Of a stretch of DNA of 64,000 nucleotides, positions 8,937 through 16,963 are shown in pieces. Both the position numbers and the translations under genes were made by a program. Each line of letters starts with the position of its first letter. Position 1 is the first letter of the stretch. Source of the DNA: JBNKZU01 sp050301795 (GTDB taxonomy: Bacteria; Pseudomonadota; Gammaproteobacteria; Thiohalomonadales; Thiohalomonadaceae); the NCBI GenBank assembly GCA_050301795.1, contig JBNKZU010000013.1, positions 62,001-126,000 on the forward strand, read 5' to 3'. The notes beneath the pieces are model-generated. The model was not told the DNA's origin and did no database searches. It saw only the letters and a list, made by a program, of their open reading frames with translations.

Positions 8937-9030
8937 CAAGTAAGGAAGCTGATATTAGTCCATTTTCCTTGCTATATTGCTCAATCCCTGTAGCTGTTTC
9001 CCGCGTTTTCCGTATATCCCCTTTATTAGA
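8891..9030 (-). ncRNA. Putative RsmY/RsmZ/CsrB-type small RNA (CsrA sponge)
   Basis: On the minus strand downstream of folD, about 140 nt hold seven GGA motifs (9019-9017, 9011-9009, 9001-8999, 8987-8985, 8968-8966, 8961-8959, 8920-8918). It ends in a terminator: GTGCTAAA (8936-8929) pairs with TTTAGCAC (8909-8902), an inner CUGAC/GUCGG stem extends it, the loop AUGGAAUA displays the seventh GGA, and a run of six T follows. TAGAGT at 9040-9035 is a possible -10, putting the start near 9028, about 65 nt below a GacA-type box at 9085-9102. Size, GGA density, terminator and box all fit CsrA-sequestering RNAs. The start site is approximate. Confidence 0.75.
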
Positions 9031-9084
9031 GACTACTCTAACGATAAGTGTCGTTTAAAAATATGGGGGAAATGCTGATTGCTG

Positions 9085-9102
9085 TGTAGGACAAATCCTA
9101 CA
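9085..9102 (-). promoter_or_regulatory. GacA/UvrY-type upstream activating box
   Basis: The 18-bp dyad TGTAGGACAAATCCTACA has the layout TGTARG-N6-CYTACA of GacA boxes (consensus TGTAAG-N6-CTTACA). It is centred about 65 nt upstream of the inferred start of the GGA-rich RNA, a spacing usual for GacA-activated rsmY/rsmZ. Binding is inferred, and the GacA orthologue is not in this window. Confidence 0.7.
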
Positions 9103-9156
9103 AATGACTACACGAAGGAAACAACGTGGATATTTCAATCAATGATGGATTTAAGA

Positions 9157-10023
9157 CTAAACGGTAGTGATATTATCTCGATGATCAGCCGCGTCTACAG
9201 TATTTTGCATCAGTGTGGCAACGGTCATCGGGCCAACACCACCAGGAACCGGTGTGATCCAGCTTGCGCGTTCGGCGGCGGCATCAAACTCAACATCACC
9301 CACCAGCTTTCCATGTTCATTGCGGTGGATGCCAATATCAATAACGATCGCGCCAGGTTTAATCCAGTCACCTTTAACCAATCCTGGTTTTCCGGCAGCA
9401 ACCACAACCAGATCAGCTCGTCTTACATGCGCAGAGGTATCTTTGGTAAAGCGATGGCAGGTTGTAACCGTGCATCCGGCAAGTAGCAGTTCAAGAGCCA
9501 TAGGTCGACCAACATGATTTGATGCGCCGACGACAACAGCATCCATCCCCCGAATATCGGTATCAAGGCTTTCAAGTAGAGTCATTACGCCACGTGGAGT
9601 ACATGAGCGTAAAACAGGCATTCTTATTGCGAGACGACCAATACTAAAAGGGTGAAAACCATCGACATCCTTCTCGACAGCAATACGCTCAATTACCCTT
9701 TCAGAATCCAGGTGGGCGGGCAGGGGAAACTGCACCAGAATGCCATCAACAGTATCATCAGCGTTTAAGGTATCGATTAGTGCATCCAGTTCATCCTGAG
9801 TTGTTGATGTGTCAAGATCGTAGGCGAGGGACTGAATTCCTGTCTCTTCACAGGCTTTCCGCTTACTTTTGACATAAACCTCAGAGGCAGGATCGCTCCC
9901 AACAAGCACAACGGCAAGCGCAGGAATACGCTGATTGTTTGCTATGCGTTGATCAACTCGTTGTTTAACCGCATTCCGAGTCTGGATTGCGATTGCCTTA
10001 CCATCAATTATTTGAGCGTTCAT
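9157..10023 (-). CDS. folD: Bifunctional methylenetetrahydrofolate dehydrogenase/cyclohydrolase FolD
   Basis: A 288-residue enzyme that interconverts 5,10-methylene-, methenyl- and 10-formyl-tetrahydrofolate with NADP. It shows Y50 and catalytic K54 in YVKSKRKAC, the signature VQFPLPAHLD, the cofactor-binding GASNHVGRP and the C-terminal PVPGGVGPMT motif. Length matches E. coli FolD. It is a single gene, separated from the tRNAs upstream by about 180 bp. Its 3' end is followed by the GacA-type box and the putative sRNA. Confidence 0.97.
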   Translation of the reverse strand: MNAQIIDGKAIAIQTRNAVKQRVDQRIANNQRIPALAVVLVGSDPASEVYVKSKRKACEETGIQSLAYDLDTSTTQDELDALIDTLNADDTVDGILVQFPLPAHLDSERVIERIAVEKDVDGFHPFSIGRLAIRMPVLRSCTPRGVMTLLESLDTDIRGMDAVVVGASNHVGRPMALELLLAGCTVTTCHRFTKDTSAHVRRADLVVVAAGKPGLVKGDWIKPGAIVIDIGIHRNEHGKLVGDVEFDAAAERASWITPVPGGVGPMTVATLMQNTVDAADHRDNITTV

Positions 10024-10205
10024 GACTGGGGATAGATTTCATCAATAGTACGAAGGTAGGCATTTTCGCATGTGGAATAAAAAGAGCCAAGGGATAACGT
10101 AAGAACGCCCTGATATTTTAAAAAAATAGTGTTTGTATGTTGACCATCAGAAACAGGATGCGTATTATCGCCACCTTCTGAAATATTGATGTTACAGATT
10201 CAATT

Positions 10206-10282
10206 CGGGGTATAGCGCAGCCTGGTAGCGCAACTGCTTTGGGAGCAGTGGGTCGGGAGTTCGAATCTCTCTACCCCGACCA
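10206..10282 (+). tRNA. tRNA-Pro (anticodon TGG)
   Basis: A 77-nt cloverleaf with encoded CCA. The acceptor strands CGGGGTA/TACCCCG pair fully. The D arm carries AGCGCAGCCTGGTAGCGC, the anticodon stem is ACTGC/GCAGT with loop TTTGGGA (anticodon TGG), and the T arm contains GTTCGAATC. Confidence 0.96.
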
Positions 10283-10306
10283 ATTTTATCATCAACCTGC
10301 CACTTT

Positions 10307-10383
10307 GCGCCCGTAGCTCATCTGGATAGAGCATCGGCCTTCTAAGCCGAGGGTAGCAGGTTCGAGTCCTGCCGGGCGCGCCA
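10307..10383 (+). tRNA. tRNA-Arg (anticodon TCT)
   Basis: A 77-nt cloverleaf with encoded CCA, 24 bp after tRNA-Pro and probably in the same transcript. The acceptor stem is GCGCCCG/CGGGCGC, the anticodon stem TCGGC/GCCGA has loop CTTCTAA (anticodon TCT), and the T loop is TTCGAGT. Confidence 0.96.
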
Positions 10384-10648
10384 TATCTCTATTCATCAAT
10401 CACAAATCATCGCTCGGCAATCCATAAAAGGAACAACCAAAACACATTCTTTCGTCTCTGTGATGAGCAGGATTACGAGGGGAGAATCTTCAGTACGCTA
10501 TTTTGAGCAATTCATGCAGCAGTATTTTATGTCCAATGCTGATGTAAAAGAGCGTCCCTGTAATTATTTGAGACAACTACAAAATTAGAGTCATTGCAGG
10601 TTTCTGAGCTCCCAAGTAGCCGTATACGCTTGCTGTCTCGACTAACCG

Positions 10649-10676
10649 TTGCCAGATTCAAACTAAATGGTACAAT
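10649..10676 (+). promoter_or_regulatory. Sigma-70-like promoter for the methyltransferase
   Basis: TTGCCA (10649-10654), a 16-bp spacer and TACAAT (10671-10676). The predicted start near 10683 gives a leader of about 145 nt containing the hairpin at 10717-10754. Confidence 0.6.
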
Positions 10677-10716
10677 CACGCGCATTATGAATACCTAATC
10701 AACATCTGTGCGGCAA

Positions 10717-10754
10717 CGCCATAAATCAGCTTCAACAAATGAAGTGATATGGCG
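10717..10754 (+). promoter_or_regulatory. Leader hairpin upstream of the methyltransferase
   Basis: CGCCAT/ATGGCG, then ATCA/TGAT, then CTTC/GAAG pair in register with only small internal bulges around a 7-nt loop, 14 bp in all. It sits in the predicted 5' leader, about 75 nt before the start codon, and lacks a T-tract, so it is not an ordinary terminator. Confidence 0.5.
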
Positions 10755-10828
10755 CCTATCTATGCCCGCACTAATCCAAAACCCAATTTTATATTTAAAA
10801 GCTAATAAGCTTACTAAGGATTATTATT

Positions 10829-11653
10829 ATGTTTGATTTTATTCATGACATTTCACTTCGTCCTGAGCCTTTTGCTCGCTATACCGCAAAGGAGTTATGG
10901 ACAAGACCACATCTATCTCAACAGATGCTGGATTTTCACCTTAATCAGGAAACAGACCTCGCCTCACGTAGATTTGAGGTTATCGATCAGATTACACACT
11001 GGATTAATGGACAACTGGATTTGTCCGGTAAAAATCTATGTGATTTAGGTTGCGGTCCCGGTCTTTACGCTGAGCGTTTTGCCCAAATGGGCGCGAGTGT
11101 GACCGGGATAGATTTCTCGCAACACTCCTTGAATTACGCAAAACAGCAAAACCCTTCCATCCGTTATCTTAAGGCTGATTACCTAGCAGACAAACTCCCC
11201 ACAGGGTTTGATGTCATCACCCTGATCTATACCGACCTGTGTGTGCTCTCACCAGAGCAAAGGCAAATACTGCTATCGAGGATGCGATCCATGCTTAACC
11301 CTGGAGGACACATTATGATAGATGTTGCTGGCATGGGACTTCTGAAAAACAGAACAGAAGTTACCCTGATTGAGGACAGATTAATGGGTGGTTTCTGGGC
11401 ATCAGGTGAATATGTCGGTATCCAGAAATCATTTATTTATGAAAATCAGGGACTTGCTCTGGATCGATATGTGATTGTGGAGCCTCATGAGACCTGGCAA
11501 GTCTACAACTGGTTTCAACACTTCACACCACAGATGATTGAGTCTGAACTCAACGAGGCTGACTTCAAGGTTGTGGTGATGGCTGGAGACCTTACAGGCT
11601 CACAATTAACACCTGAAAGTGACATTATCGGTGTTATCGCAACAACTAAGTAA
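10829..11653 (+). CDS. Class I SAM-dependent methyltransferase
   Basis: A 274-residue protein with a Rossmann methyltransferase core. Motif I is DLGCGPG (residues 72-78), the acidic end of strand 2 is VTGIDFS, and post-motif segments include LKADY and the strand-4 region IYTDL. The substrate is not evident; the N- and C-terminal extensions do not match a family I can name. ATG follows TAAGGA eight bases upstream. It is a single gene with its own promoter, a structured leader and a hairpin terminator, convergent with the TetR gene. Confidence 0.82.
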   Translation: MFDFIHDISLRPEPFARYTAKELWTRPHLSQQMLDFHLNQETDLASRRFEVIDQITHWINGQLDLSGKNLCDLGCGPGLYAERFAQMGASVTGIDFSQHSLNYAKQQNPSIRYLKADYLADKLPTGFDVITLIYTDLCVLSPEQRQILLSRMRSMLNPGGHIMIDVAGMGLLKNRTEVTLIEDRLMGGFWASGEYVGIQKSFIYENQGLALDRYVIVEPHETWQVYNWFQHFTPQMIESELNEADFKVVVMAGDLTGSQLTPESDIIGVIATTK

Positions 11654-11662
11654 CCCAAACTG

Positions 11663-11688
11663 GAGATACCCGCACTTGCGGGTATCTC
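11663..11688 (+). terminator. Hairpin terminator after the methyltransferase
   Basis: Perfect 11-bp stem GAGATACCCGC/GCGGGTATCTC with loop ACTT, 9 bp after the stop codon. The tail is AT-rich with only short T-runs, so termination may be partial. Confidence 0.75.
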
Positions 11689-11748
11689 TGAAATAAATTT
11701 ATTGTGGATACTTTATTACTCTGGCGGGGCATCGATTCCAGATGTTTT

Positions 11749-12363
11749 TTAGACGGTTGGAAGTATCAGATCAAGACTATTTGTATAGAGCATTTCAATA
11801 TCAAGGTTGGCTGTGTGTGCAACTAATACATCCCCATAAAAACAGGATGCCAAGTGAAAGAGGGTTTTTGTATGGTCGGTTGAGGGATTCATTTCATGGA
11901 GATGCTGTAGCAACATCTCATTACCGCTACGGATTCTTTGTTCATACAGCTCTGGTAAATCGGGGTAGAGCAAATACCGATCTGCCGCTTCAATGTTATC
12001 AGCATTAGGATCAATTTCTGCGGTTACCAGATAAGAGACAAAGCTCACTAATAAACCAGGATGTTTCTTTACGTGTTCGGCCGTTTGCTGAAAAATTCTT
12101 CGGATTGCCGCTTCGCCACTCAGAGGAGCCTGGTGCTGTAATACCATAAGATCCAATCCCCACAGCCCCATCATATACCTCAGGATATCCTCCTTTTTCT
12201 TAAAATAGTTAAAAAAGGTCATTTCTGTAATATTGATTTCATCCGCAATTGACTTGACTTTCAGAGCCCTGAAATTCACCTCACTAGTGAGGCTATAAAC
12301 AGCACCAAGAATATCCAGTCGTGTTTGGGCTTTGTTGAGATCCCGTTTACCAAATGTTGTCAT
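11749..12363 (-). CDS. TetR/AcrR family transcriptional regulator
   Basis: A 204-residue protein with an N-terminal TetR helix-turn-helix (residues about 15-60; VKSIADEINITEMTFFNYF is the recognition region) and a divergent helical ligand-binding domain. It is transcribed away from the CPBP protease and outer-membrane genes. The 166-bp gap contains a perfect 24-bp palindrome abutting the -35 box of that operon, so repression of its neighbours and of itself is likely. The ligand is unknown. Confidence 0.88.
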   Translation of the reverse strand: MTTFGKRDLNKAQTRLDILGAVYSLTSEVNFRALKVKSIADEINITEMTFFNYFKKKEDILRYMMGLWGLDLMVLQHQAPLSGEAAIRRIFQQTAEHVKKHPGLLVSFVSYLVTAEIDPNADNIEAADRYLLYPDLPELYEQRIRSGNEMLLQHLHEMNPSTDHTKTLFHLASCFYGDVLVAHTANLDIEMLYTNSLDLILPTV

Positions 12364-12412
12364 TCGTAGAAGCCGTAATATATAAATTCATGGAACCATT
12401 TAAATACGCTTA

Positions 12413-12436
12413 AATATTTTAGTCAACTAAAATATT
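12413..12436. promoter_or_regulatory. Palindromic operator, probably for the TetR regulator
   Basis: Perfect dyad with 11-bp arms, AATATTTTAGT-CA-ACTAAAATATT, immediately left of the -35 box at 12438. The half-site core GTCAACTAAAA recurs downstream as GTCGACTAAAA in the first 17-bp repeat, giving consensus GTCRACTAAAAYATT. The sequence resembles known TetR operators with a central TAGTCRACTA. Confidence 0.75.
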
Positions 12437-12437
12437 A

Positions 12438-12466
12438 TTGACAAAGTTAAAAACTCCAACTAATCT
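12438..12466 (+). promoter_or_regulatory. Sigma-70 promoter of the CPBP/OMP operon
   Basis: TTGACA (12438-12443), an exact 17-bp spacer, and TAATCT (12461-12466). The upstream palindrome touches the -35 box and the downstream repeats overlap the start region, so bound TetR would block RNA polymerase. Confidence 0.8.
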
Positions 12467-12469
12467 TTG

Positions 12470-12503
12470 GGTCGACTAAAACATTTGGTCTTCTAAAACA
12501 TTT
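12470..12503 (+). repeat. Tandem 17-bp repeats in the leader (secondary operator)
   Basis: GGTCGACTAAAACATTT is followed directly by GGTCTTCTAAAACATTT, two 17-bp units differing at two positions. Each contains the same half-site as the palindrome. They cover about +1 to +30 of the predicted transcript, a plausible second TetR-binding region. Confidence 0.65.
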
Positions 12504-12529
12504 TTATTTAAATTAGTTGGAGAAAGAAA

Positions 12530-13408
12530 ATGATTAATAACTACCGCCATCCTGTTGGATTTTACTTTTTTAGCACTCTTATCCCGTGGACTCTCTGGCT
12601 GTTTGCCTCATACCTTAGCCATCAACCTGATGTGGAAAATTATGGACTTCTTATCAGTGTGCTGGGTCTTACAGGCTTAGCTGGCCCTCTACTAGTGGCT
12701 GGCTATTACATTCGTAAAGAGAAGATATTAATAGCAGATGTTAAAAGCCGTTTCTTTAACTTTAACGCTTCCAATCGCAAATATCTGATCATCTCCATCC
12801 TGATCATGCCCGCGAGTATTTTACTGGCAATGGCTATTTCCCTATTGTTTGGTTATGACTCAAGTCAGTTCATCATTTCAGGAGAACCAACCTTTACATC
12901 ATCAGTACTTCCTGTTTGGTTAATTCTTGTTATAGCTCCAGTTCTGGAGGAGCTGGCATGGCACTCCTATGGTACAGACTGTTTACGTCAAAAATACAGC
13001 CTGTTTTACAGCTCAATCATATTTGCAGTGATCTGGGCACTCTGGCATCTACCGCTGGCATCAATACAGGGTTATTACCATAGTAACCTGGTGGTGGAGG
13101 GGGTGTTACATGGCATTAACTTCCTGGTCAGCATGTTTCCTTTTGTTTTACTGATGAACTGGCTCTATTACAAAACAGATAGAAACATCCTAGTAACCAT
13201 TATCCTGCATCTATTTGCAAATCTCTTTAATGAAATCTTTGCAACCCATCCAGATAGCAAGATCATCCAAACAGCCATCCTGTGCGTAATAACCGCCTAC
13301 TTGTTATATGTAGAACGCGACTTTTTCTTTAATAAGGGTTTTCAGGATCAAGCTACAGCACACTCATCATTATCCACAAACTCAGTTGCAGCAGGAGAGC
13401 AGGCATGA
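12530..13408 (+). CDS. CPBP-family intramembrane glutamic protease
   Basis: A 292-residue membrane protein with about eight hydrophobic helices. The CPBP (CAAX protease/bacteriocin-processing) motifs are visible: EELAWHS with E140 and E141, WALWHLP, and ILHLFANLFNE. The usual motif 1 is EExxxR, and here the Arg is His (H145), a change worth noting for activity. ATG follows GGAG nine bases upstream. It is co-transcribed with the next gene (4-bp overlap) under the TetR-controlled promoter. The substrate is unknown. Confidence 0.8.
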   Translation: MINNYRHPVGFYFFSTLIPWTLWLFASYLSHQPDVENYGLLISVLGLTGLAGPLLVAGYYIRKEKILIADVKSRFFNFNASNRKYLIISILIMPASILLAMAISLLFGYDSSQFIISGEPTFTSSVLPVWLILVIAPVLEELAWHSYGTDCLRQKYSLFYSSIIFAVIWALWHLPLASIQGYYHSNLVVEGVLHGINFLVSMFPFVLLMNWLYYKTDRNILVTIILHLFANLFNEIFATHPDSKIIQTAILCVITAYLLYVERDFFFNKGFQDQATAHSSLSTNSVAAGEQA

Positions 13409-14349
13409 ATAATCGGTTATTCATAAGTATGGGGATCTTGCTGTTTTGCTCTTCACTCTTTGCGGTTACACCTGTTAATTCAACAGAACAGAATGTCCAG
13501 ATTGCAGGACTATTTCAACAAGATAGTGTGAGCCTTGATTCACAGAGTATTAGATCATCCAGTTTAGGGGTGGTGTACGAAAAAGAAGATCTATCATTTG
13601 TTGGAATCTTCACTCAGCATGATATGGATGCACCTTTGAAGTATGGTTATCCCAATCAATTCAAATCCATAGATATGCTTGTTGACGGTAAAAAGGATGA
13701 CTACCACTATATTGGTATATTTAGAAGTGAGTCTGATCAACCTGTGAGCGGAGGACTAAGCACCTATCAAATTGGTACCGCGATAGGTTATGAAATTTCT
13801 CGTACTGAGAATATGTCAGTTGTCTTAGGTGGTGGCGTTGCCGTTGGCGACTTTGACATTGAAACTTCTGGTGGTAAAACCTGGCCTATCATTCCTGTTC
13901 CCTTAGTACGTATTAACTATGAATCAGAGCATCTGAACTCAAAGTTTGAGTTTCTCACCTCACCAAATTTCAGTTTCACTCTATTTCCTGATAAGCAGCT
14001 TCGTATGACGGGTGATATTAGGATTGATCAGTTTAGGGACAGTCGTGATGTCATCTACGAACTGAATCTTGGTTACAGGTTTTTTCATGAAAAGTCTGAA
14101 CATGGTGACTTCGCAGGGATATCAATTGGTATTAAAAACGATAGCATTGGTGAATTTACGCTTGCTGATACCAAAGGAGACGAGACATTCGAGGTACACT
14201 ACAACTCACTCTTTGCAACACTGGATCTATCACTGATAAAGATAACCGCAGGATACGCATTTAATGGTCGCCAGCTTTATCAGGGAGCGGTTAAAGAGAC
14301 GATTGGTGATGGTAAATACTTTTCGGTTCAATGTGTACTCCCGCTATAA
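13405..14349 (+). CDS. Exported protein, probable outer-membrane beta-barrel, unknown function
   Basis: A 314-residue protein with a signal peptide (about residues 1-20, cleavage near SLFA-VTP). Alternating hydrophobic/polar strands dominate the rest (for example GTAIGYEI, MSVVLGGGVAVGDF, DLSLIKITAGYAF), and it ends in VQCVLPL, with a hydrophobic terminal residue as in many barrels. I do not recognise the family. It overlaps the CPBP gene (ATGA) and so shares the TetR operator. A barrel in the outer membrane is inference from strand pattern only. Confidence 0.6.
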   Translation: MNNRLFISMGILLFCSSLFAVTPVNSTEQNVQIAGLFQQDSVSLDSQSIRSSSLGVVYEKEDLSFVGIFTQHDMDAPLKYGYPNQFKSIDMLVDGKKDDYHYIGIFRSESDQPVSGGLSTYQIGTAIGYEISRTENMSVVLGGGVAVGDFDIETSGGKTWPIIPVPLVRINYESEHLNSKFEFLTSPNFSFTLFPDKQLRMTGDIRIDQFRDSRDVIYELNLGYRFFHEKSEHGDFAGISIGIKNDSIGEFTLADTKGDETFEVHYNSLFATLDLSLIKITAGYAFNGRQLYQGAVKETIGDGKYFSVQCVLPL

Positions 14350-14674
14350 GTACTGACGATTCTTATTACTGAGCCGTTTAGTGTGAACTCCCTGACCACT
14401 ACGTTGGAAATGGTGATTTGGAGCAAAAAAGTATGCTCAAGATCCTTGTGCGTCTGAGGATTTCATTTTGCCAGTTATAAAATAGAGATAAATGGTTATC
14501 GATAAGAGTAGCAACAAAAAAAAATTCAAATAATCACAACCTTGATCACACAAACTCAGTGTTTCTATAGCCATTAGTTGCTTTGATAGCTGTTTATAAC
14601 TATTGTATTGCACTTGCAGTCTATGGGCTTGTTACACCTTTACAATAATCAGCAGGCAAGGATCTATCCTTACG
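14350..14674. other. 325-bp intergenic region upstream of the REC-GGDEF-EAL gene
   Basis: It is AT-rich. A weak inverted repeat ATCCT/AGGAT lies near 14442-14461 and could end the outer-membrane protein transcript. TTGATA followed by TGTATT near 14582-14610 is a poor promoter candidate. No further gene or RNA is evident. Confidence 0.35.
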
Positions 14675-16963
14675 ATGAGCACTACAATTTTAGTTGTAGA
14701 TGATGAAAGTCTTTTCAGAGACAGCATTCGTTTCTTTCTGGAAGATTATGACTTTCAGATCGAAGAAGCTGAAAATGGCCGTATTGGCATCCAAAAGATT
14801 CTCGATATCAAACCGGATTTGGTATTAATTGATCTTCATATGCCCGAAATGACAGGACTGGATGTTCTGCAATGGGTTTCTGAGAATGTACCTGACTTAC
14901 CAATAATTATTATCTCTGGTGCCGGGGTAATTCACGATGTTGCCGAAGCACTCAGAAGAGGAGCTTGGGACTATATCTTTAAGCCGATCGAGGATCTTTC
15001 GGTTCTCAAGTATTCCATTGATAAAGTGCTGGAGCGTTCAGAGCTTATTGAGAATAAACGCCATTATCAACAACAGCTTGAAGATGAAGTAAAAGTTCGC
15101 ACACATGATCTTGAGTTGGCAAATCTGGAGATGCAGAAAAAGCAGGAGAAAATACTCCGTTCCAGAGTAGAGGAGAGGGTGCTTGGAGAGCTGCTACAGT
15201 TAGCACTACAAATCAGTAATCAGTCGAAGTTTCTGAATAAGGCGCTAACTATTTTGACCGAAAAGCTGTTGCCGTGGCATGGTGTTGAAGAAGGCATTCT
15301 TTATCAGTTTGAGGGTATAGGCAATCATAAAAATTGGGAAATCACAGCAACAACAATAAACGAAAAGTCTGAGCTTTATAAAACGGCGTCGTTTGTTAGC
15401 CGACTTGAAGAAAAGCTGGCCTCGCTCTCATCAGAGCCTTTTTTCTCCCGCTATTATGATCAGCCCTTTCTCGGAATTCCTGTTATTCATGGTGAAAAGA
15501 TCTTTGCAGTTTATGTGCTGTTTTTAAAAAAAGATATTGACGAAAAAGAGGTGTTAATCACCAACTTCTTTTATCGGATCACCGATATTCTGCACATGAG
15601 TATTAAAAAGTATGAGAATGAGCGTCAGATCCAGTTTCTTGCCTTCCATGACATTTTAACAGGGTTGGCTAATAGAGAACTGCTGATGGATCGTCTCGAA
15701 CAGACGCTTTTTGCATTAGAGCGAAATAACTGGACGGGAATCCTACTGTTTATTGACCTTGATCGCTTTAAATATCTCAACGATTCTCTTGGTCATGATA
15801 TTGGCGATTCACTGCTCAAACAGGTCGCGGTGCGTTTGAAATCACTGGTTAGGAAAGATGATTTTATTGCACGTTCTGGCGGAGATGAGTTTGTTATTCT
15901 GCTGACTGAAAATAAAAAAGAGTTAACCCGTATTCTTGGTGACATTCAGGAGATCGCTGAGAATATTCTATCAACACTTCGTCAATCGTATGTGCTTGAA
16001 GGTCACGATTACTATCTGACGTGTAGTATTGGCATCAGTGTGTTTGAAGATAATAGTGAGTCAGCGGTTGACCTTCTGAAACATGCAGATGCTGCGATGT
16101 ATAAAGCAAAAGCCGACGGTGGTAATCAGTCGCGTTTTTATCATCCTGAAATGCAAGAGGCCGCTGATACAATGCTTTCACTTGAGAAAGATCTGCGTAT
16201 TGCAATCAGGAATCAACAGTTTCATGTCAACTATCAGCCACAGGTGAGTATTGTTGATAATACAATTATTGGCGCTGAGGCACTGATCCGTTGGCAGCAT
16301 CCTGTACGAGGTTATGTAAAACCTTCACAATTTATTTCGGTTGCAGAAGATACCGGAATGATTCTTGCCATTGGTGAGTGGGTTTTGGAGGAGGTTTTTG
16401 CTCAGACTCAAAAATGGTTGAAGATGGATAGCGACGGGGCGTTTAGAGGTGTCGCTATTAATATCAGCACAACCCAATTTCGTCAGCCCGATTTTGTCGA
16501 CCAAGTTATTGAGCAAATGCGATCCTTCTCGATTCCTCATGGATTTATCAAATTTGAGATTACTGAAAACAATCTGATTGAAAATATTGAAGAGATTATC
16601 GGAAAGATGAATCAGCTCAAAGCGGCAGGCATTATCTTTTCGATTGATGATTTTGGTACCGGTTACTCTTCATTGAGCTATTTAAAACGACTTCCGCTTG
16701 ATCAGTTAAAGATCGACCAAAGTTTTGTCTGTGACATTATCAGTGATAAAAACGATGCCGCGATTGTTGAAACAATCATCTCAATGGGAAGACACTTAAA
16801 TATGGATGTTATTGCTGAGGGTGTTGAAGATCAGGAGACACTTCAACGGTTAGCTGAGTTAGGTTGCACCAGCTATCAAGGATTTCTCTTTAGCAAGGCA
16901 GTTGGTGCATCCGAATTTGAACAACTGTTAGTTAACGGCAAGGGTGCTGATCATGGCCGTTAA
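14675..16963 (+). CDS. Response regulator with GGDEF and EAL domains (c-di-GMP turnover)
   Basis: A 762-residue protein. The REC domain (residues about 4-120) has phosphoacceptor D53. A coiled linker (about 125-170) and a GAF-like region (about 170-320) follow. The GGDEF domain is intact (SGGDEF, residues 401-406), and the EAL domain has E535-A-L plus ITENN and DDFGTGYSSL. Both cyclase and phosphodiesterase signatures are preserved, so it may be bifunctional. I start at ATG 14675, because the protein then begins MSTTILVVDDE; longer readings add only non-conserved residues. It overlaps the downstream kinase gene and is probably translated with it. Confidence 0.92.
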   Translation: MSTTILVVDDESLFRDSIRFFLEDYDFQIEEAENGRIGIQKILDIKPDLVLIDLHMPEMTGLDVLQWVSENVPDLPIIIISGAGVIHDVAEALRRGAWDYIFKPIEDLSVLKYSIDKVLERSELIENKRHYQQQLEDEVKVRTHDLELANLEMQKKQEKILRSRVEERVLGELLQLALQISNQSKFLNKALTILTEKLLPWHGVEEGILYQFEGIGNHKNWEITATTINEKSELYKTASFVSRLEEKLASLSSEPFFSRYYDQPFLGIPVIHGEKIFAVYVLFLKKDIDEKEVLITNFFYRITDILHMSIKKYENERQIQFLAFHDILTGLANRELLMDRLEQTLFALERNNWTGILLFIDLDRFKYLNDSLGHDIGDSLLKQVAVRLKSLVRKDDFIARSGGDEFVILLTENKKELTRILGDIQEIAENILSTLRQSYVLEGHDYYLTCSIGISVFEDNSESAVDLLKHADAAMYKAKADGGNQSRFYHPEMQEAADTMLSLEKDLRIAIRNQQFHVNYQPQVSIVDNTIIGAEALIRWQHPVRGYVKPSQFISVAEDTGMILAIGEWVLEEVFAQTQKWLKMDSDGAFRGVAINISTTQFRQPDFVDQVIEQMRSFSIPHGFIKFEITENNLIENIEEIIGKMNQLKAAGIIFSIDDFGTGYSSLSYLKRLPLDQLKIDQSFVCDIISDKNDAAIVETIISMGRHLNMDVIAEGVEDQETLQRLAELGCTSYQGFLFSKAVGASEFEQLLVNGKGADHGR

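Larger units (their letters stand above)
10384..10828. other. 445-bp gene-free region with promoter and structured leader
   Basis: There is no convincing ORF between tRNA-Arg and the methyltransferase. The right part holds a good sigma-70 promoter (10649-10676), a 14-mer shared with another leader (10707-10720) and a long hairpin (10717-10754). I see nothing definite in 10384-10640. Confidence 0.6.

Noticed and set aside
9079..9486. 135-codon rightward reading frame across the folD 3' end
   Set aside because: It mostly opposes folD, has no domain, and its first part covers the GacA-type box.
11742..12008. 88-codon frame antisense to the TetR gene
   Set aside because: Entirely shadowed by the TetR coding frame, which has a clear HTH.
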